A DNA stretch of 58,630 bases. It comes from Uruburuella suis (GTDB taxonomy: Bacteria > Pseudomonadota > Gammaproteobacteria > Burkholderiales > Neisseriaceae). The notes beneath the pieces are model-generated. The model searched no databases. It worked only from the letters and a program-made list of their open reading frames with translations, and was not told where the DNA came from. The stretch lies in contig NZ_SLXE01000017.1 of NCBI RefSeq assembly GCF_004341385.1, positions 1-58,630 of the forward strand, in the 5' to 3' direction. The translations under genes and the position numbers were made by a program. How positions within the stretch are numbered: the first letter of the stretch is position 1; the number at the start of each line of letters is the position of its first letter. Positions 48,792 to 57,662 of the stretch are shown one piece after another.

Positions 48792-49781
48792 TTATTTGAA
48801 TTGTTTCAAAAAATTCAAATCATTATCAAAAAACAGGCGCAAATCGTTTACGCCGTAGCGCAGCATGGCAAAGCGGTCCAGCCCGATGCCGAAAGCGAAG
48901 CCGGTGTATTTTTCAGGGTCGATATTCACATTTTGCAGCACATTGGGGTGCACCATGCCGCAGCCGCCCACTTCCAGCCATTTGCCGTTGTCGCCCATGA
49001 TGTCGATTTCGGCGGAAGGCTCGGTAAACGGGAAAAACGAGGGGCGGAAACGCACCTGCAAGTCATCGCGCTCGAAAAAGCGGCGGATAAAATCGGTAAA
49101 CACCGCTTTCAAATCGGCCATGCTCACGCCTTCTTCCACCCACAGGCCTTCGGCTTGGTGAAACATCGGCGAATGGGTGGCGTCGGAATCGACGCGGTAA
49201 ACCCGACCGGGCGCGATGATGCGGATGGGCGGATTTTTTTTGTCCAGCATATAGCGGATTTGAATCGGCGAAGTGTGCGTGCGCAAAACATCGCCGTTTT
49301 CCACATAAAACGTATCCTGCATGGCGCGCGCGGGGTGGTTTTGCGGAATATTGAGCGCCTGGAAATTATGGAAATCGTCTTCGATTTCGGGGCCGTCGGC
49401 CACTTCAAAACCGATACCGTGAAACAACTCCACCACGCGCTGCAAGGTGAGCGTCACCGGGTGCAGGCCGCCCTCAGTTTGGCCGCGCCCGGGCAGGGTC
49501 ACATCCAGCGCCTCGGCAGCCAGCTGCGCTTGCAGCTTGGCTGCATTGAGCGCATCGCGTTTGACGTTATAGGCCGTCTGAAATTGATTTTTGCACTCAT
49601 TGATGTGCGCGCCTATGGTTTTGCGCTCTTCGGGCGACATTTGACCGAGGGTTTTCAACAAGGCGTTCAATTCGCCGGCCTTGCCCAGATAACGGGCTTT
49701 GACCAATTCGAGCGCATTGGAGTCTGTTGCGGCTTCGATGGCGGCGATGCCTTCGGCAACAATACGGTTTGCATTTTCCAT
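48792..49781 (-). CDS. pheS: Phenylalanyl-tRNA synthetase alpha subunit
   Basis: A 329-aa class II synthetase subunit. An N-terminal coiled-coil arm (about 1-90) precedes the catalytic core with motif 1 (around GIGFEVADGPEIEDDFHNF), motif 2 (FRPSFFPFTEPSAE region) and motif 3 (GFAFGIGLDRFAMLRYG). HTSPIQIRYM and VYRVDSDATHSPMFHQ are typical. Start ATG 49781; the open frame to 49877 runs into a DUS. It lies downstream of rplT after a strong terminator. Confidence 0.97.
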   Translation of the reverse strand: MENANRIVAEGIAAIEAATDSNALELVKARYLGKAGELNALLKTLGQMSPEERKTIGAHINECKNQFQTAYNVKRDALNAAKLQAQLAAEALDVTLPGRGQTEGGLHPVTLTLQRVVELFHGIGFEVADGPEIEDDFHNFQALNIPQNHPARAMQDTFYVENGDVLRTHTSPIQIRYMLDKKNPPIRIIAPGRVYRVDSDATHSPMFHQAEGLWVEEGVSMADLKAVFTDFIRRFFERDDLQVRFRPSFFPFTEPSAEIDIMGDNGKWLEVGGCGMVHPNVLQNVNIDPEKYTGFAFGIGLDRFAMLRYGVNDLRLFFDNDLNFLKQFK

Positions 49782-49992
49782 GGTGATTTGTTTCTTGCCT
49801 GTGGGTGGGTTTGGCAACCGGATTCGGGTTGCCGCAAGCGCGCCATCATTAAAATAAGGAGGCCGTCTGAAACGCATTCAGACAGCCTTTGATGGCTCTT
49901 GCTGTGTTTGAAAGTGCATTATTTTAGCGCAATTACATTCAAAAAAACAGCAATTTAAAGAAAAAATAGGCAGCGCTTTCAGACGGCCTGAA

Positions 49993-50018
49993 ATAAAAAA
50001 AGGAAACCGAAGTTTCCT
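49993..50018 (-). terminator. rplT terminator with UUCG tetraloop
   Basis: On the minus strand: GGAAAC-TTCG-GTTTCC followed by seven T. It lies 25 bases after the rplT stop. The neighbouring 49782-49992 holds only DUS words, including an imperfect pair at 49866-49892. Confidence 0.92.
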
Positions 50019-50042
50019 TTTCAAATATAGCTCAGCTCAGCA

Positions 50043-50399
50043 TCAAGCCAAAGCGGCTTTGGCTTTTTCAACCAATTGGGCGAAAGCGGCTTTTTCAAAC
50101 ACAGCCAAATCAGCCAATACTTTGCGGTCGATTTCGATGGCAGCTTTTTTCAGGCCGTTCATGAACTTGCTGTAAGACAAACCGTTTTCACGGGCGCCGG
50201 CGTTGATACGCACAATCCACAGCTGGCGGAATTGGCGTTTGCGTTGGCGGCGGTCGCGGTAAGCATATTGACCGGCTTTCATCACCGCCTGCTTGGCAAC
50301 ACGATAGACGTTTTTGCGACGACCGCGATAGCCTTTGGCTAACGCTAATACTTTTTTATGACGGGCACGGGCGGTAACACCGCGTTTTACGCGTGGCAT
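50043..50399 (-). CDS. rplT: Ribosomal protein L20
   Basis: A 118-aa basic 50S protein that starts PRVKRGVTARARHKKVL and contains RVAKQAVMKAGQYAYRDRRQRKRQFR and NGLSYSKFMNGL. L20 is needed for early 50S assembly and in E. coli represses the infC-rpmI-rplT message. It lies 11 bases after rpmI. Confidence 0.98.
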   Translation of the reverse strand: MPRVKRGVTARARHKKVLALAKGYRGRRKNVYRVAKQAVMKAGQYAYRDRRQRKRQFRQLWIVRINAGARENGLSYSKFMNGLKKAAIEIDRKVLADLAVFEKAAFAQLVEKAKAALA

Positions 50400-50410
50400 A
50401 GTTTAGCTCC

Positions 50411-50608
50411 TTAAGCGTAGGGTAACATTTTAGAAATCGAAGCCATATCGCGCTCGTTCACCATCGAGGTGCCGCGCAATTGACGTTTGTTTTTAGTGGT
50501 TTTTTTGGTCAAAATATGACGCTTGAACGCATGAGCGCGTTTCACACCACCGTTACCCAGTACTTTGAAGCGCTTTTTCGCGCCCGACTTGGTTTTCATT
50601 TTCGGCAT
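50411..50608 (-). CDS. rpmI: Ribosomal protein L35
   Basis: A 65-aa 50S protein, MPKMKTKSGAKKRFKV at the start and LTKKTTKNKRQLRGT in the middle. Start ATG 50608 follows AGATTAAT...GGAGTAT-like context (GGAGTATCCC just upstream). It lies between infC and rplT in the standard order. Confidence 0.97.
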   Translation of the reverse strand: MPKMKTKSGAKKRFKVLGNGGVKRAHAFKRHILTKKTTKNKRQLRGTSMVNERDMASISKMLPYA

Positions 50609-50755
50609 GGGATACTCCATATCATTTATTAGATTAGGTGCAAGGGGGCTTTAAAACAAAGCTTTAAAGCACTTGAAGCCCGAACACCACGATTTTTTGC
50701 CGCTCAAAAAAAGCTGCTCCGCGCGGCAAATCGGAGCAAGCCAAGCATTATAAAC

Positions 50756-51277
50756 TTATTTTTTCTTCGGCGCAATCATCATCACCATTTGGCGGCCTTC
50801 CATTTTCGGAAACTGCTCAACGGTGCCGATTTCGGCCAATTCTTCTTTCACGCGCTCCAGCAGTTGCGCACCCAATTGCTGATGCGCCATTTCGCGGCCG
50901 CGGAAACGCAGGGTAACTTTCACCTTGTCGCCATCTTCCAGAAAACGGGTGATGTTTCGCATCTTAATGTTGTAATCGCCCTCATCGGTGCCCGGACGGA
51001 ATTTGATTTCCTTGATTTGCACCTGCTTTTGCTTTTTCTTGGCTTCGTCGCGCTTTTTGGCCTGCTCATATTTGTATTTGCCAAAATCCATCAGCTTGCA
51101 AACCGGCGGCTTGGCAGTGGGGGAAATCTCCACCAAATCCACATCTTGCTCTTCGGCCATGGCCAAAGCTTCGCGTACGGTTACCACGCCGAGCTGCTCG
51201 CCCGTAATACTGATTAAGCGCACTTCTTTAACGGTGATTTCGCCGTTGATTCGTGCTTCGCGTTCTTGTGCGATGAT
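50756..51277 (-). CDS. infC: Translation initiation factor IF-3, non-AUG start
   Basis: An approximately 173-aa factor that keeps the 30S subunit free and proofreads the start codon. The N-domain (AQEREARINGEITVKEVRLI), linker helix (AKKRDEAKKKQKQVQ) and C-domain (EIKFRPGTDEGDYNIKMRN, LRFRGREMAHQQ) are all present. No ATG or GTG lies at the proper start. Instead, AAGGAGC is followed by three consecutive ATC codons (51280-51272), then AQERE. Rare start codons are a known feature of infC and allow IF-3 to limit its own synthesis. The middle ATC (51277) is given; 51274 is equally possible. Confidence 0.9.
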   Translation of the reverse strand: MIAQEREARINGEITVKEVRLISITGEQLGVVTVREALAMAEEQDVDLVEISPTAKPPVCKLMDFGKYKYEQAKKRDEAKKKQKQVQIKEIKFRPGTDEGDYNIKMRNITRFLEDGDKVKVTLRFRGREMAHQQLGAQLLERVKEELAEIGTVEQFPKMEGRQMVMMIAPKKK

Positions 51278-51295
51278 GATGCTCCTTATAAAAGT

Positions 51296-53206
51296 TTAAT
51301 GTACCAGAGAGAGGGCGATTTCCTGCTTCAAACGGGCGATGAAATCATCCAGTTTGAGCGAGCCCAAGTCTTCTGCTTTGCGGCGTACGGCCACTTGCCT
51401 GTTTTCTTTTTCGCTGTTGCCCACCACGATTTGATAGGGAAAGCGCTGCTGGCTGTTGTCGCGGATTTTATAGCCGATTTTCTCATTACGCAAATCCAGT
51501 GCCACACGGAAGCCTTCAGCGCGCAGACGCTCGGCCACTTCGCGGCAATAATCGGCTTGATGCTCGGTGATGTTCATCACCACCATTTGCACCGGTGCCA
51601 GCCACAAGGGGAAAGAACCGGCGTGGTTTTCAATCAAAATGCCGATAAAGCGCTCGAGCGAGCCCAAAATGGCGCGGTGCAGCATCACCGGGCGGGCGCG
51701 GCCGTTGTCTTCGGTAACATATTCCGCATCCAGGCGCTCGGGCAGCACAAAATCGAGCTGCAAAGTGCCGCACTGCCATGAGCGCCCGATGGCGTCTTTG
51801 ATGTGGTATTCGATTTTGGGGCCGTAAAAAGCGCCCTCGCCCAGCAACTCTTCCCATTGCAAGCCGCAGGCGGTGAGTGCATCGCGCAGACCTTGCTCGG
51901 CTTTATCCCAGGTTTCGTCGGAGCCTGCACGCTTTTCCGGGCGCAGCGACAATTTAATCGCCACATCATGGAAGTCGAATTGTTTGTATACCTTCATCAC
52001 CAATTCGTTGAAGGCTTTGGATTCAGCCACGATTTGCTCTTCGGTACAGAAAATATGCGCATCATCCTGCACAAAGCCGCGCACGCGCATCAGCCCGTGC
52101 AAAGCACCTGAGGGCTCGTTGCGGTGGCAGGAACCGAATTCGGCCAAGCGCATCGGCAGATCGCGGTAAGAGCGCAAGCCTTGGTTGAACACCTGCACAT
52201 GGCCCGGGCAATTCATCGGCTTCACGGCATAATCGCGCTTTTCCGACTGGGTGATAAACATATTTTCCTGATAGTTTTCCCAGTGGCCGGATTTTTCCCA
52301 CAAGCCTTTATCCATAATCAGCGGGGTTTTGATTTCCTGATAGCCGGCCGCATCGAGCTCTTTGCGCATATGCTGCTCGATGGTTTGCCACAGCGCCCAG
52401 CCTTTGGGGTGCCAAAACACCATGCCCGGTGCTTCGTCTTGCAGGTGGAACAAATCCAGCTGTTTGCCAAGCCTGCGGTGATCGCGTTTTTCGGCCTCTT
52501 CCAAACGGAAAAGGTAATCTTTCAATTCGTCTTTCGTGGCCCAAGCGGTGCCGTAAATGCGTTGCAGCATTTCGTTGTTGCTGTCGCCGCGCCAATAAGC
52601 GCCGGCCACTTTCATCAACTTAAATACCTTGAGCTTGCCGGTGCTGGGCACATGCGGGCCGCGGCACAAATCGGTGAAGCTGCCCTCGCGGTAAAGCGAC
52701 AACACCTCGCCTTGCGGAATGCTTTCGATGATTTCGGCCTTATAAGCCTCGCCGATGCCTTTAAAATAAGCCACGGCTTCATCGCGCGGCAATTCATAGC
52801 GCTCGACCGGGATATCTTGCTTCACCAATTCGGCCATTTTGGCTTCGATAGCGGTCAAATCTTCCGGCGTAAACGGGCGCTTGTAGGCAAAGTCGTAATA
52901 AAAGCCCTCTTCGATGGTGGGGCCGATGGTCACTTGCGCTTCAGGGAACAATTCTTTCACCGCATAAGCCATTAAATGAGCGGTGGAATGGCGGATGATG
53001 TCGATGCCCTCGGCATCCTTTCCGGTGACGATGGCCAAATCGGCATCGTGCTCAATCACAAATGAAGTATCCACCAATTTGCCGTCGACCTTGCCCGCCA
53101 GAGCGGCCTTGGCCAGCCCCGTGCCGATTGAAGCGGCCACATCGTAAACCGATACGGGGGCTTCAAATTGGCGGCGCGAGCCGTCGGGCAAAGTGATGTT
53201 CAACAT
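51296..53206 (-). CDS. thrS: Threonyl-tRNA synthetase
   Basis: A 636-aa class II synthetase. Domains: TGS (about 1-60), editing domain with HSTAHLMAYAV and a later CRGPHVP-type segment, catalytic core with the zinc ligands (Cys in MNCPGH, with downstream His residues), motif 2 RLAEFGSCHRNEPSGALHG and motif 3 HRAILGSLERFIGIL, and an anticodon-binding C-domain. Start ATG 53206. It ends 18 bases before infC, so the thrS-infC-rpmI-rplT operon is intact. Confidence 0.97.
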   Translation of the reverse strand: MLNITLPDGSRRQFEAPVSVYDVAASIGTGLAKAALAGKVDGKLVDTSFVIEHDADLAIVTGKDAEGIDIIRHSTAHLMAYAVKELFPEAQVTIGPTIEEGFYYDFAYKRPFTPEDLTAIEAKMAELVKQDIPVERYELPRDEAVAYFKGIGEAYKAEIIESIPQGEVLSLYREGSFTDLCRGPHVPSTGKLKVFKLMKVAGAYWRGDSNNEMLQRIYGTAWATKDELKDYLFRLEEAEKRDHRRLGKQLDLFHLQDEAPGMVFWHPKGWALWQTIEQHMRKELDAAGYQEIKTPLIMDKGLWEKSGHWENYQENMFITQSEKRDYAVKPMNCPGHVQVFNQGLRSYRDLPMRLAEFGSCHRNEPSGALHGLMRVRGFVQDDAHIFCTEEQIVAESKAFNELVMKVYKQFDFHDVAIKLSLRPEKRAGSDETWDKAEQGLRDALTACGLQWEELLGEGAFYGPKIEYHIKDAIGRSWQCGTLQLDFVLPERLDAEYVTEDNGRARPVMLHRAILGSLERFIGILIENHAGSFPLWLAPVQMVVMNITEHQADYCREVAERLRAEGFRVALDLRNEKIGYKIRDNSQQRFPYQIVVGNSEKENRQVAVRRKAEDLGSLKLDDFIARLKQEIALSLVH

Positions 53207-53313
53207 GCAATACTCCAAAAATTATAGTGCAAACACGCCGCCTTTTTCAGACGGCCTGTTTGATAAACACAAAAAAACCGACAAAAACCCAAGCGGCTTT
53301 TGTGGTGACAGAT

Positions 53314-53390
53314 TGGTAGGCGCGATCGGATTCGAACCAACGACCCCCACCATGTCAAGGTGGTGCTCTAACCAACTGAGCTACGCGCCT
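53314..53390 (-). tRNA. tRNA-Val (anticodon GAC)
   Basis: 77 nt including encoded CCA. The acceptor stem is AGGCGCG/CGCGCCT, the D arm GCTC-AGTTGGTTA-GAGC, and the anticodon stem CCACC/GGTGG with loop TTGACAT. The T arm has GGTTCGAATCC. It lies upstream of thrS on the same strand. Confidence 0.95.
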
Positions 53391-53511
53391 GCACGCGGCC
53401 AACATAAAGCTGCGGCAAAGGCGCTATTTTAGCTGATTTCCGTTTCGTTTGGCAAGCCTATCCGCCGTGCGTGTGCAGGCCGTCTGAACAGCATAAAAAC
53501 CATAAATCCGC

Positions 53512-53517
53512 TATAAT
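53512..53517 (+). promoter_or_regulatory. -10 box of tgt
   Basis: A perfect TATAAT 32 bases before the tgt ATG. The -35 region overlaps a DUS and is weak. Confidence 0.4.
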
Positions 53518-53549
53518 CCGCCCATTCTATTACAAACCCATCTTCAACC

Positions 53550-54665
53550 ATGCTGAAATTCACCCTTCACAAAAAAGACGGCCACGCCCGCCGCGGCACC
53601 CTCGAGCTCAACCACGGTAAAATCGAAACACCGGTGTTTATGCCGGTGGGCACCTACGGCTCGGTAAAAGCGATGACGCCGCAAAACCTGCACGACATCA
53701 ACGCGCAAATCATTTTGGGCAACACTTATCATCTGTGGCTGCGCCCCGGGCTGGAAGTGATCAGCCAATTCGGCGGCCTGCACGATTTTATCGGCTGGGA
53801 CAAACCGATTCTCACCGACTCAGGCGGCTTTCAAGTGTTTTCACTCTCCGACATGCGCAAGCTCACCGAAGAGGGCTGCACCTTCAAAAGCCCGATAAAC
53901 GGCGACAAATTGTTTTTATCGCCCGAAATTTCCATGCAGATTCAAACCGTGCTCAATTCCGATATCGCCATGCAGCTGGATGAATGCACGCCCGGCGAAG
54001 CGGCACACGAGCAGGCGCGCAAATCGTTGCAAATGAGCCTGCGCTGGGCCGAGCGCTCCAAAGCCGAATTCGAGCGCCTGAACAACCCCAATGCCCTCTT
54101 CGGCATTGTGCAAGGCGCGATGTATGAAGATTTGCGCGAAGAATCGCTTAAAGGCTTGGAGCAATTCGACTTTCCCGGCCTCGCCATCGGCGGCTTATCC
54201 GTGGGCGAGCCCAAGCCGGAAATGTACCGCATGCTCCGCACCGTCGGCCCGATGCTGCCCGAGCACAAACCGCATTACCTGATGGGCGTGGGCACGCCCG
54301 AAGATTTGGTTTACGGCGTGGCGCACGGCGTGGATATGTTCGATTGCGTGATGCCCACCCGCAATGCCCGCAACGGCTGGCTTTTCACCCGTTTTGGCGA
54401 TTTGAAAATCAAAAACGCCAAACACAAGCTCGACACCCGCCCGATTGATGAAAGCTGCAGCTGCTATGCCTGCCAAAACTTCAGCCGCGCCTATCTGCAC
54501 CATCTGCACCGCGCCGGCGAGATTTTGGGCGCACAGCTCAACACCATACACAATCTGCATTATTATCAAGTGATCATGGCGGAAATGCGCGAAGCCATTG
54601 AGCAGGGGCAATTTGAAAACTGGCGCGCGCAATTTCACGAGCAGCGCGCCCGCGGCACCGATTAA
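53550..54665 (+). CDS. tgt: Queuine tRNA-ribosyltransferase
   Basis: A 371-aa enzyme that exchanges guanine 34 for preQ1 in tRNAs with GUN anticodons, the first tRNA-level step of queuosine synthesis. The active-site motifs are ILTDSGGFQVFSL (first Asp) and the second Asp in HGVDMFDCVMPTRNARNG. The zinc site is SCSCYACQ with a downstream His in LNTIHNLHYYQ. Length agrees with E. coli (375). It stands alone on the plus strand; queA and yajC are not in the window. Confidence 0.97.
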   Translation: MLKFTLHKKDGHARRGTLELNHGKIETPVFMPVGTYGSVKAMTPQNLHDINAQIILGNTYHLWLRPGLEVISQFGGLHDFIGWDKPILTDSGGFQVFSLSDMRKLTEEGCTFKSPINGDKLFLSPEISMQIQTVLNSDIAMQLDECTPGEAAHEQARKSLQMSLRWAERSKAEFERLNNPNALFGIVQGAMYEDLREESLKGLEQFDFPGLAIGGLSVGEPKPEMYRMLRTVGPMLPEHKPHYLMGVGTPEDLVYGVAHGVDMFDCVMPTRNARNGWLFTRFGDLKIKNAKHKLDTRPIDESCSCYACQNFSRAYLHHLHRAGEILGAQLNTIHNLHYYQVIMAEMREAIEQGQFENWRAQFHEQRARGTD

Positions 54666-54737
54666 CATTGCGGTTGCGTACGACAAACCTCAGGCCGGTC
54701 TGCGCCCACGCATCAGCGTGGCTGATGCCGTCTGAAA

Positions 54738-54822
54738 CCAAACCTAAAAAGGTAAGATAGCAAGGCGGCAAACCGCAAACAGCACAGCAAGGCGGCGCTG
54801 TTAGGTTATTTTCAGGTTTGAT
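54738..54822. repeat. 85-bp inverted-repeat block related to family C
   Basis: The ends CCAAACCTAAAAAGG and the complement of TTATTTTCAGGTTTG are imperfect inverted repeats. The interior has GCAAGGCGGC twice. Target duplications are not clear. A stray family C end (ACCCATTCAAAAAAAATAAT) follows at about 54831. Confidence 0.5.
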
Positions 54823-54864
54823 ATGACACCCATTCAAAAAAAATAATATACAAACAGGCAGCCT

Positions 54865-54892
54865 GTAAGTCGGATTCTCGAATCCGACTTAC
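54865..54892. repeat. 28-bp perfect hairpin, TCGGATTCTCGAATCCGA type
   Basis: GTAAGTCGGATT, four-base TCTCG-type loop, AATCCGACTTAC. The same stem occurs at about 26502-26525. It abuts the 5' break of the lolA remnant. Confidence 0.65.
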
Positions 54893-54893
54893 G

Positions 54894-55231
54894 CGCTATC
54901 AATATATCCGAATCGACGTCAAAGGCGATGCACCGGCCGCCATGCAGCTCAAAAACAGCTTCGGCAACGAAACCGGCATCAGCTTCAGCAATTTAAACAC
55001 CAAGCCCGATTTAGGGTCTGTTCACAATTCATCTCGTGGCAATCTTTTGGCTCAAAAACGCGCCTGCCGCGTTGAAAATGCTCGCAAGGTGTCCAACCTT
55101 GCTGTGCTTTTCGCCTTGCAAGCGCGCTTTTGCGCTCAAAATCTTACGCACGGATGAATTGTGAACAGACCCTAGCGCGCAGTGTGTTTCAATTTACACC
55201 ACCCAAAGGCGTGGATATATTGAGCAATTAA
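54894..55231 (+). pseudogene. lolA: lolA 3' remnant interrupted by a family A element
   Basis: The frame from 54894 reads RYQYIRIDVKGDAPAAMQLK then FGNETGISFSNLNTKPDL and is broken at 55013. After removing 55014-55174 (element plus one TA) it continues in frame as ARSVFQFTPPKGVDILSN and a stop at 55229-55231. This is the C-terminal ~57 residues of the neisserial outer-membrane lipoprotein carrier LolA. The 5' two-thirds are missing; a repeat hairpin abuts the break. An intact lolA must exist elsewhere, because the gene is normally essential. Confidence 0.88.
55014..55172 (+). repeat. 159-bp miniature element, family A, in the lolA remnant
   Basis: The ends GGGTCTGTTCACAATTCATC and its complement are perfect 20-bp inverted repeats. 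TA flanks both sides (55012-55013, 55173-55174). Because the lolA reading frame is restored when the element and one TA are removed, the boundaries and the two-base target duplication are certain. Confidence 0.95.
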
Positions 55232-55246
55232 GTGTTTGCAACAAGG

Positions 55247-55288
55247 CATCAAAAAGGCCGTCTGAACGTTCAGACGGCCTTTTTGATG
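55247..55288. terminator. 42-bp perfect DUS palindrome
   Basis: CATCAAAAAGGCCGTCTGAAC joined directly to its reverse complement. A and T runs on both sides allow it to terminate the plus-strand lolA remnant and the minus-strand transporter gene, which ends 40 bases away. Confidence 0.85.
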
Positions 55289-55327
55289 TTTTCCACATAG
55301 CCTCAAACAACCCGAATGGCAGCCGAT

Positions 55328-57148
55328 TTACGCCTCTTCCTGCGCCGGCATTTCCTCTTCTTCGGCCGGCAAAATTTCCACACCGCCGACAGCACCCGCC
55401 ACCCGCAGAATTTCCTGAAAACCGCTGCCGATGCGTTTGGCGTAATTGGTGTCGTTCATCAATGAGCTGGTGTGCCAGCTGCCCAATTCGTCTTGGCGCA
55501 GCTTGTCGAACACGCGGCTGCGAAACGAGCTCTCCAAGGTGGCCACATGGCGGTCGAGCGCTTCGCTGCCCTCTTTCCAGGCCTCGCTGCCTGCCGGAGC
55601 GGCGGCCGCCCGGCGAAACAGGCACATGGTTTTAAACAGATGTGCACGCAGGCGCAAATAATGCGGATAGGCGCGGCTGTCGGGCTTTTGCAGATAGTGC
55701 TGCATATTTTTCTGCAAATGTTTGCTGTCTTTCACAATTTCCACCAGCTGCATGGCGGCGATGTGCGCCTGCAATAATTGCTGTTGCTGCGCTTCGTCGT
55801 CGATGTCCATTTTGCTGGTGAACTCAAGCAACTCGCTGTAAGGGGCTTTGATGTAGTTTTCATAAAGCGCTTGCGCATCGAGCTGCAAAGGCGGCTCAGG
55901 CGGCTCCAGCAAAGGCTCTTCTTCCTGATAAAGCATTTCCGCCGGAATAAACAACACGTGGCAAATCACCTCCAAGCTCAGCGCACCCAAATGGCGCACC
56001 TCTTGAAACACGGCGCGCAAAGCGGTGTCGCCGGCGCGCAGCATATTGTCGGAAAGATAGCGCGCCTGTTTGCGGCGCATGGTTTTTTCCGGCATTTCTT
56101 CCGGAATCAGCACTTCATCTGCGGCTTTATCGGGCAGCCAGCGCTGCAAACTTTCGGCCAGCCGCGCTTGCAGCTTCCAAAAAACGGCCAGCCCCACCAA
56201 GTTAAACAAGGTGTGAAATAAAGCCAGTTGCAGCAGCGAATTGAAGCCGAGCCAGCCGGCCGCCTGCGCCACGAGCCAAGTGAGCGGCAGCCACAGCAGC
56301 AAACACAACACCGCCGTCACCACGTTAAACAGCAAATGCGCCAGCGCCAGCCGCTGACCGCTGCGCTCGCTGCCTAAAAAACCCACAAACGCGGTGGAAA
56401 TGCTCGAGCCCACATTGGAGCCCAGCGCAATGGCAAAGCCCTGAGTCACGCTGATTTGGCCGCCGGCCAAAGCCGCCAACGTGAGAATCAGCGTGGCATG
56501 GGTGGATTGCAGCACCACCGTGAGCAAAAGGCCGATGCCGCTGAAAATCGCCACTTCCATCGCCCCGCCCGAGCGGATGCTGGCAAAATCCAGATTGCCG
56601 CCCACGCTTTGAAAGCCGTCTTTAATTGCATCAATGCCGATAAAAATCAGCGCAATGCCCACCAACACGCGCCCAAACGCGGCAAACCGTCCTTTTAAAA
56701 AGCCCGCCAAAATGCCGAACACCAGCATCGGCACCGCTGCCGGGCTCAGGCTCACGCTTTGGCCGGCCAGCGCCAGCAGCCAAATGCCGCCGGTGGCGCC
56801 CAGATTGGTGCCCAAAATCACCGCAATGCCGCCCGCCAGCCCGATTAAGCCGGTGCTTAAAAAAGCAATGGTTAAAAGCGACACCAAAGTGCTCGACTGC
56901 AAAACAAACGTTGCGCCCATACCGAACATCAGCCCGCGCGCAGGTGTGGCCGTGCTGCTGGCCATCAAGCGCTCCAATGTGCCGCCGGCGGCATTGTGCA
57001 GCCCCTCTTCGATGCATTGCATGCCAAACAAAAACAACGCCAAACCATAACACAGCTGCAACCAGGCAGGGCTGTACCAAAAGCTGCCGGCCAGCGCAAT
57101 CAGCAGCAGGCCGACAAGCAAAGAGCGGAAGGCGGGTTTTTTCATCAT
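55328..57148 (-). CDS. Na/Pi-cotransporter family protein with PhoU-like domain
   Basis: A 606-aa protein. The N-terminal ~350 residues form the PF02690-type Na/Pi transporter with the duplicated signature: LQSSTLVSLLTIAF and LQSTHATLILTLAAL (QSS/QST-T motifs), plus LGTNLGATG and LGSNVGSSIST. The C-terminal ~240 residues are helical and PhoU-like, followed by an acidic tail (EEEEMPAQEEA). It probably moves phosphate with sodium, in or out, with the cytoplasmic helical domain sensing phosphate. Two ATGs at 57148 and 57145 begin the protein; a TTG at 57157 is less likely. It is monocistronic. Confidence 0.88.
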   Translation of the reverse strand: MMKKPAFRSLLVGLLLIALAGSFWYSPAWLQLCYGLALFLFGMQCIEEGLHNAAGGTLERLMASSTATPARGLMFGMGATFVLQSSTLVSLLTIAFLSTGLIGLAGGIAVILGTNLGATGGIWLLALAGQSVSLSPAAVPMLVFGILAGFLKGRFAAFGRVLVGIALIFIGIDAIKDGFQSVGGNLDFASIRSGGAMEVAIFSGIGLLLTVVLQSTHATLILTLAALAGGQISVTQGFAIALGSNVGSSISTAFVGFLGSERSGQRLALAHLLFNVVTAVLCLLLWLPLTWLVAQAAGWLGFNSLLQLALFHTLFNLVGLAVFWKLQARLAESLQRWLPDKAADEVLIPEEMPEKTMRRKQARYLSDNMLRAGDTALRAVFQEVRHLGALSLEVICHVLFIPAEMLYQEEEPLLEPPEPPLQLDAQALYENYIKAPYSELLEFTSKMDIDDEAQQQQLLQAHIAAMQLVEIVKDSKHLQKNMQHYLQKPDSRAYPHYLRLRAHLFKTMCLFRRAAAAPAGSEAWKEGSEALDRHVATLESSFRSRVFDKLRQDELGSWHTSSLMNDTNYAKRIGSGFQEILRVAGAVGGVEILPAEEEEMPAQEEA

Positions 57149-57218
57149 AGGGGGCAAACGGAAAAGAAAATGTAGCGTATTGTAGCGGGTTTGGGCGGTG
57201 TCATAAAGCGGTCACAAT

Positions 57219-57255
57219 AGGCCGTTTGAAAAGCCGCAAAGCTTTCAGACGGCCT
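57219..57255. terminator. Imperfect DUS pair upstream of the Na/Pi gene
   Basis: AGGCCGTTTGAAAAG (one mutation in the DUS) pairs with CTTTCAGACGGCCT. Between 57256 and 57590 no gene is supportable; the stretch holds one DUS at about 57479 and an AT-rich end. Confidence 0.4.
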
Positions 57256-57590
57256 GTTGTCTGCCCTTATCATAAAGATGCGTTTGAATCAACGGTGTTT
57301 GAATATCATCAAACATTATGCAGCTCAGACAAAAAAGCAACCCAAGCCCCACCATTTCTCCGCATCAAAAATTGCTCTCCGCAGCGGCCACCACCATGGC
57401 AAACTATATTGTATTGACTGCGTTGACTATCGGCCAAGCCGGTAAATATTACGTAATCCTCACCGCAAGCCGCACTCAGGCCGTCTGAAACGCATAAAAC
57501 ACCCCCGCTGCTTAATCGGGCAAAATCCCCGACAAACGGCTATATATGTAAATAAACATATAAAAATAAACAATTATTCTAAGCAAGCCC

Positions 57591-57619
57591 TTGTAATATC
57601 CGTCATAAAGCGCCATACT
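57591..57619 (+). promoter_or_regulatory. Candidate sigma-70 promoter of the 33-aa peptide gene
   Basis: TTGTAA, 17 bases, CATACT. The -10 box ends 44 bases before the start codon at 57663. The AT-rich sequence upstream could act as an UP element. Confidence 0.45.
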
Positions 57620-57662
57620 GCATATTCCAATAAGTAATGAACAACAAAGAAAGGAGCGATTG

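Noticed and set aside
48801..49892. 363-aa plus-strand frame opposite pheS
   Set aside because: Antisense shadow; pheS on the minus strand is unambiguous.
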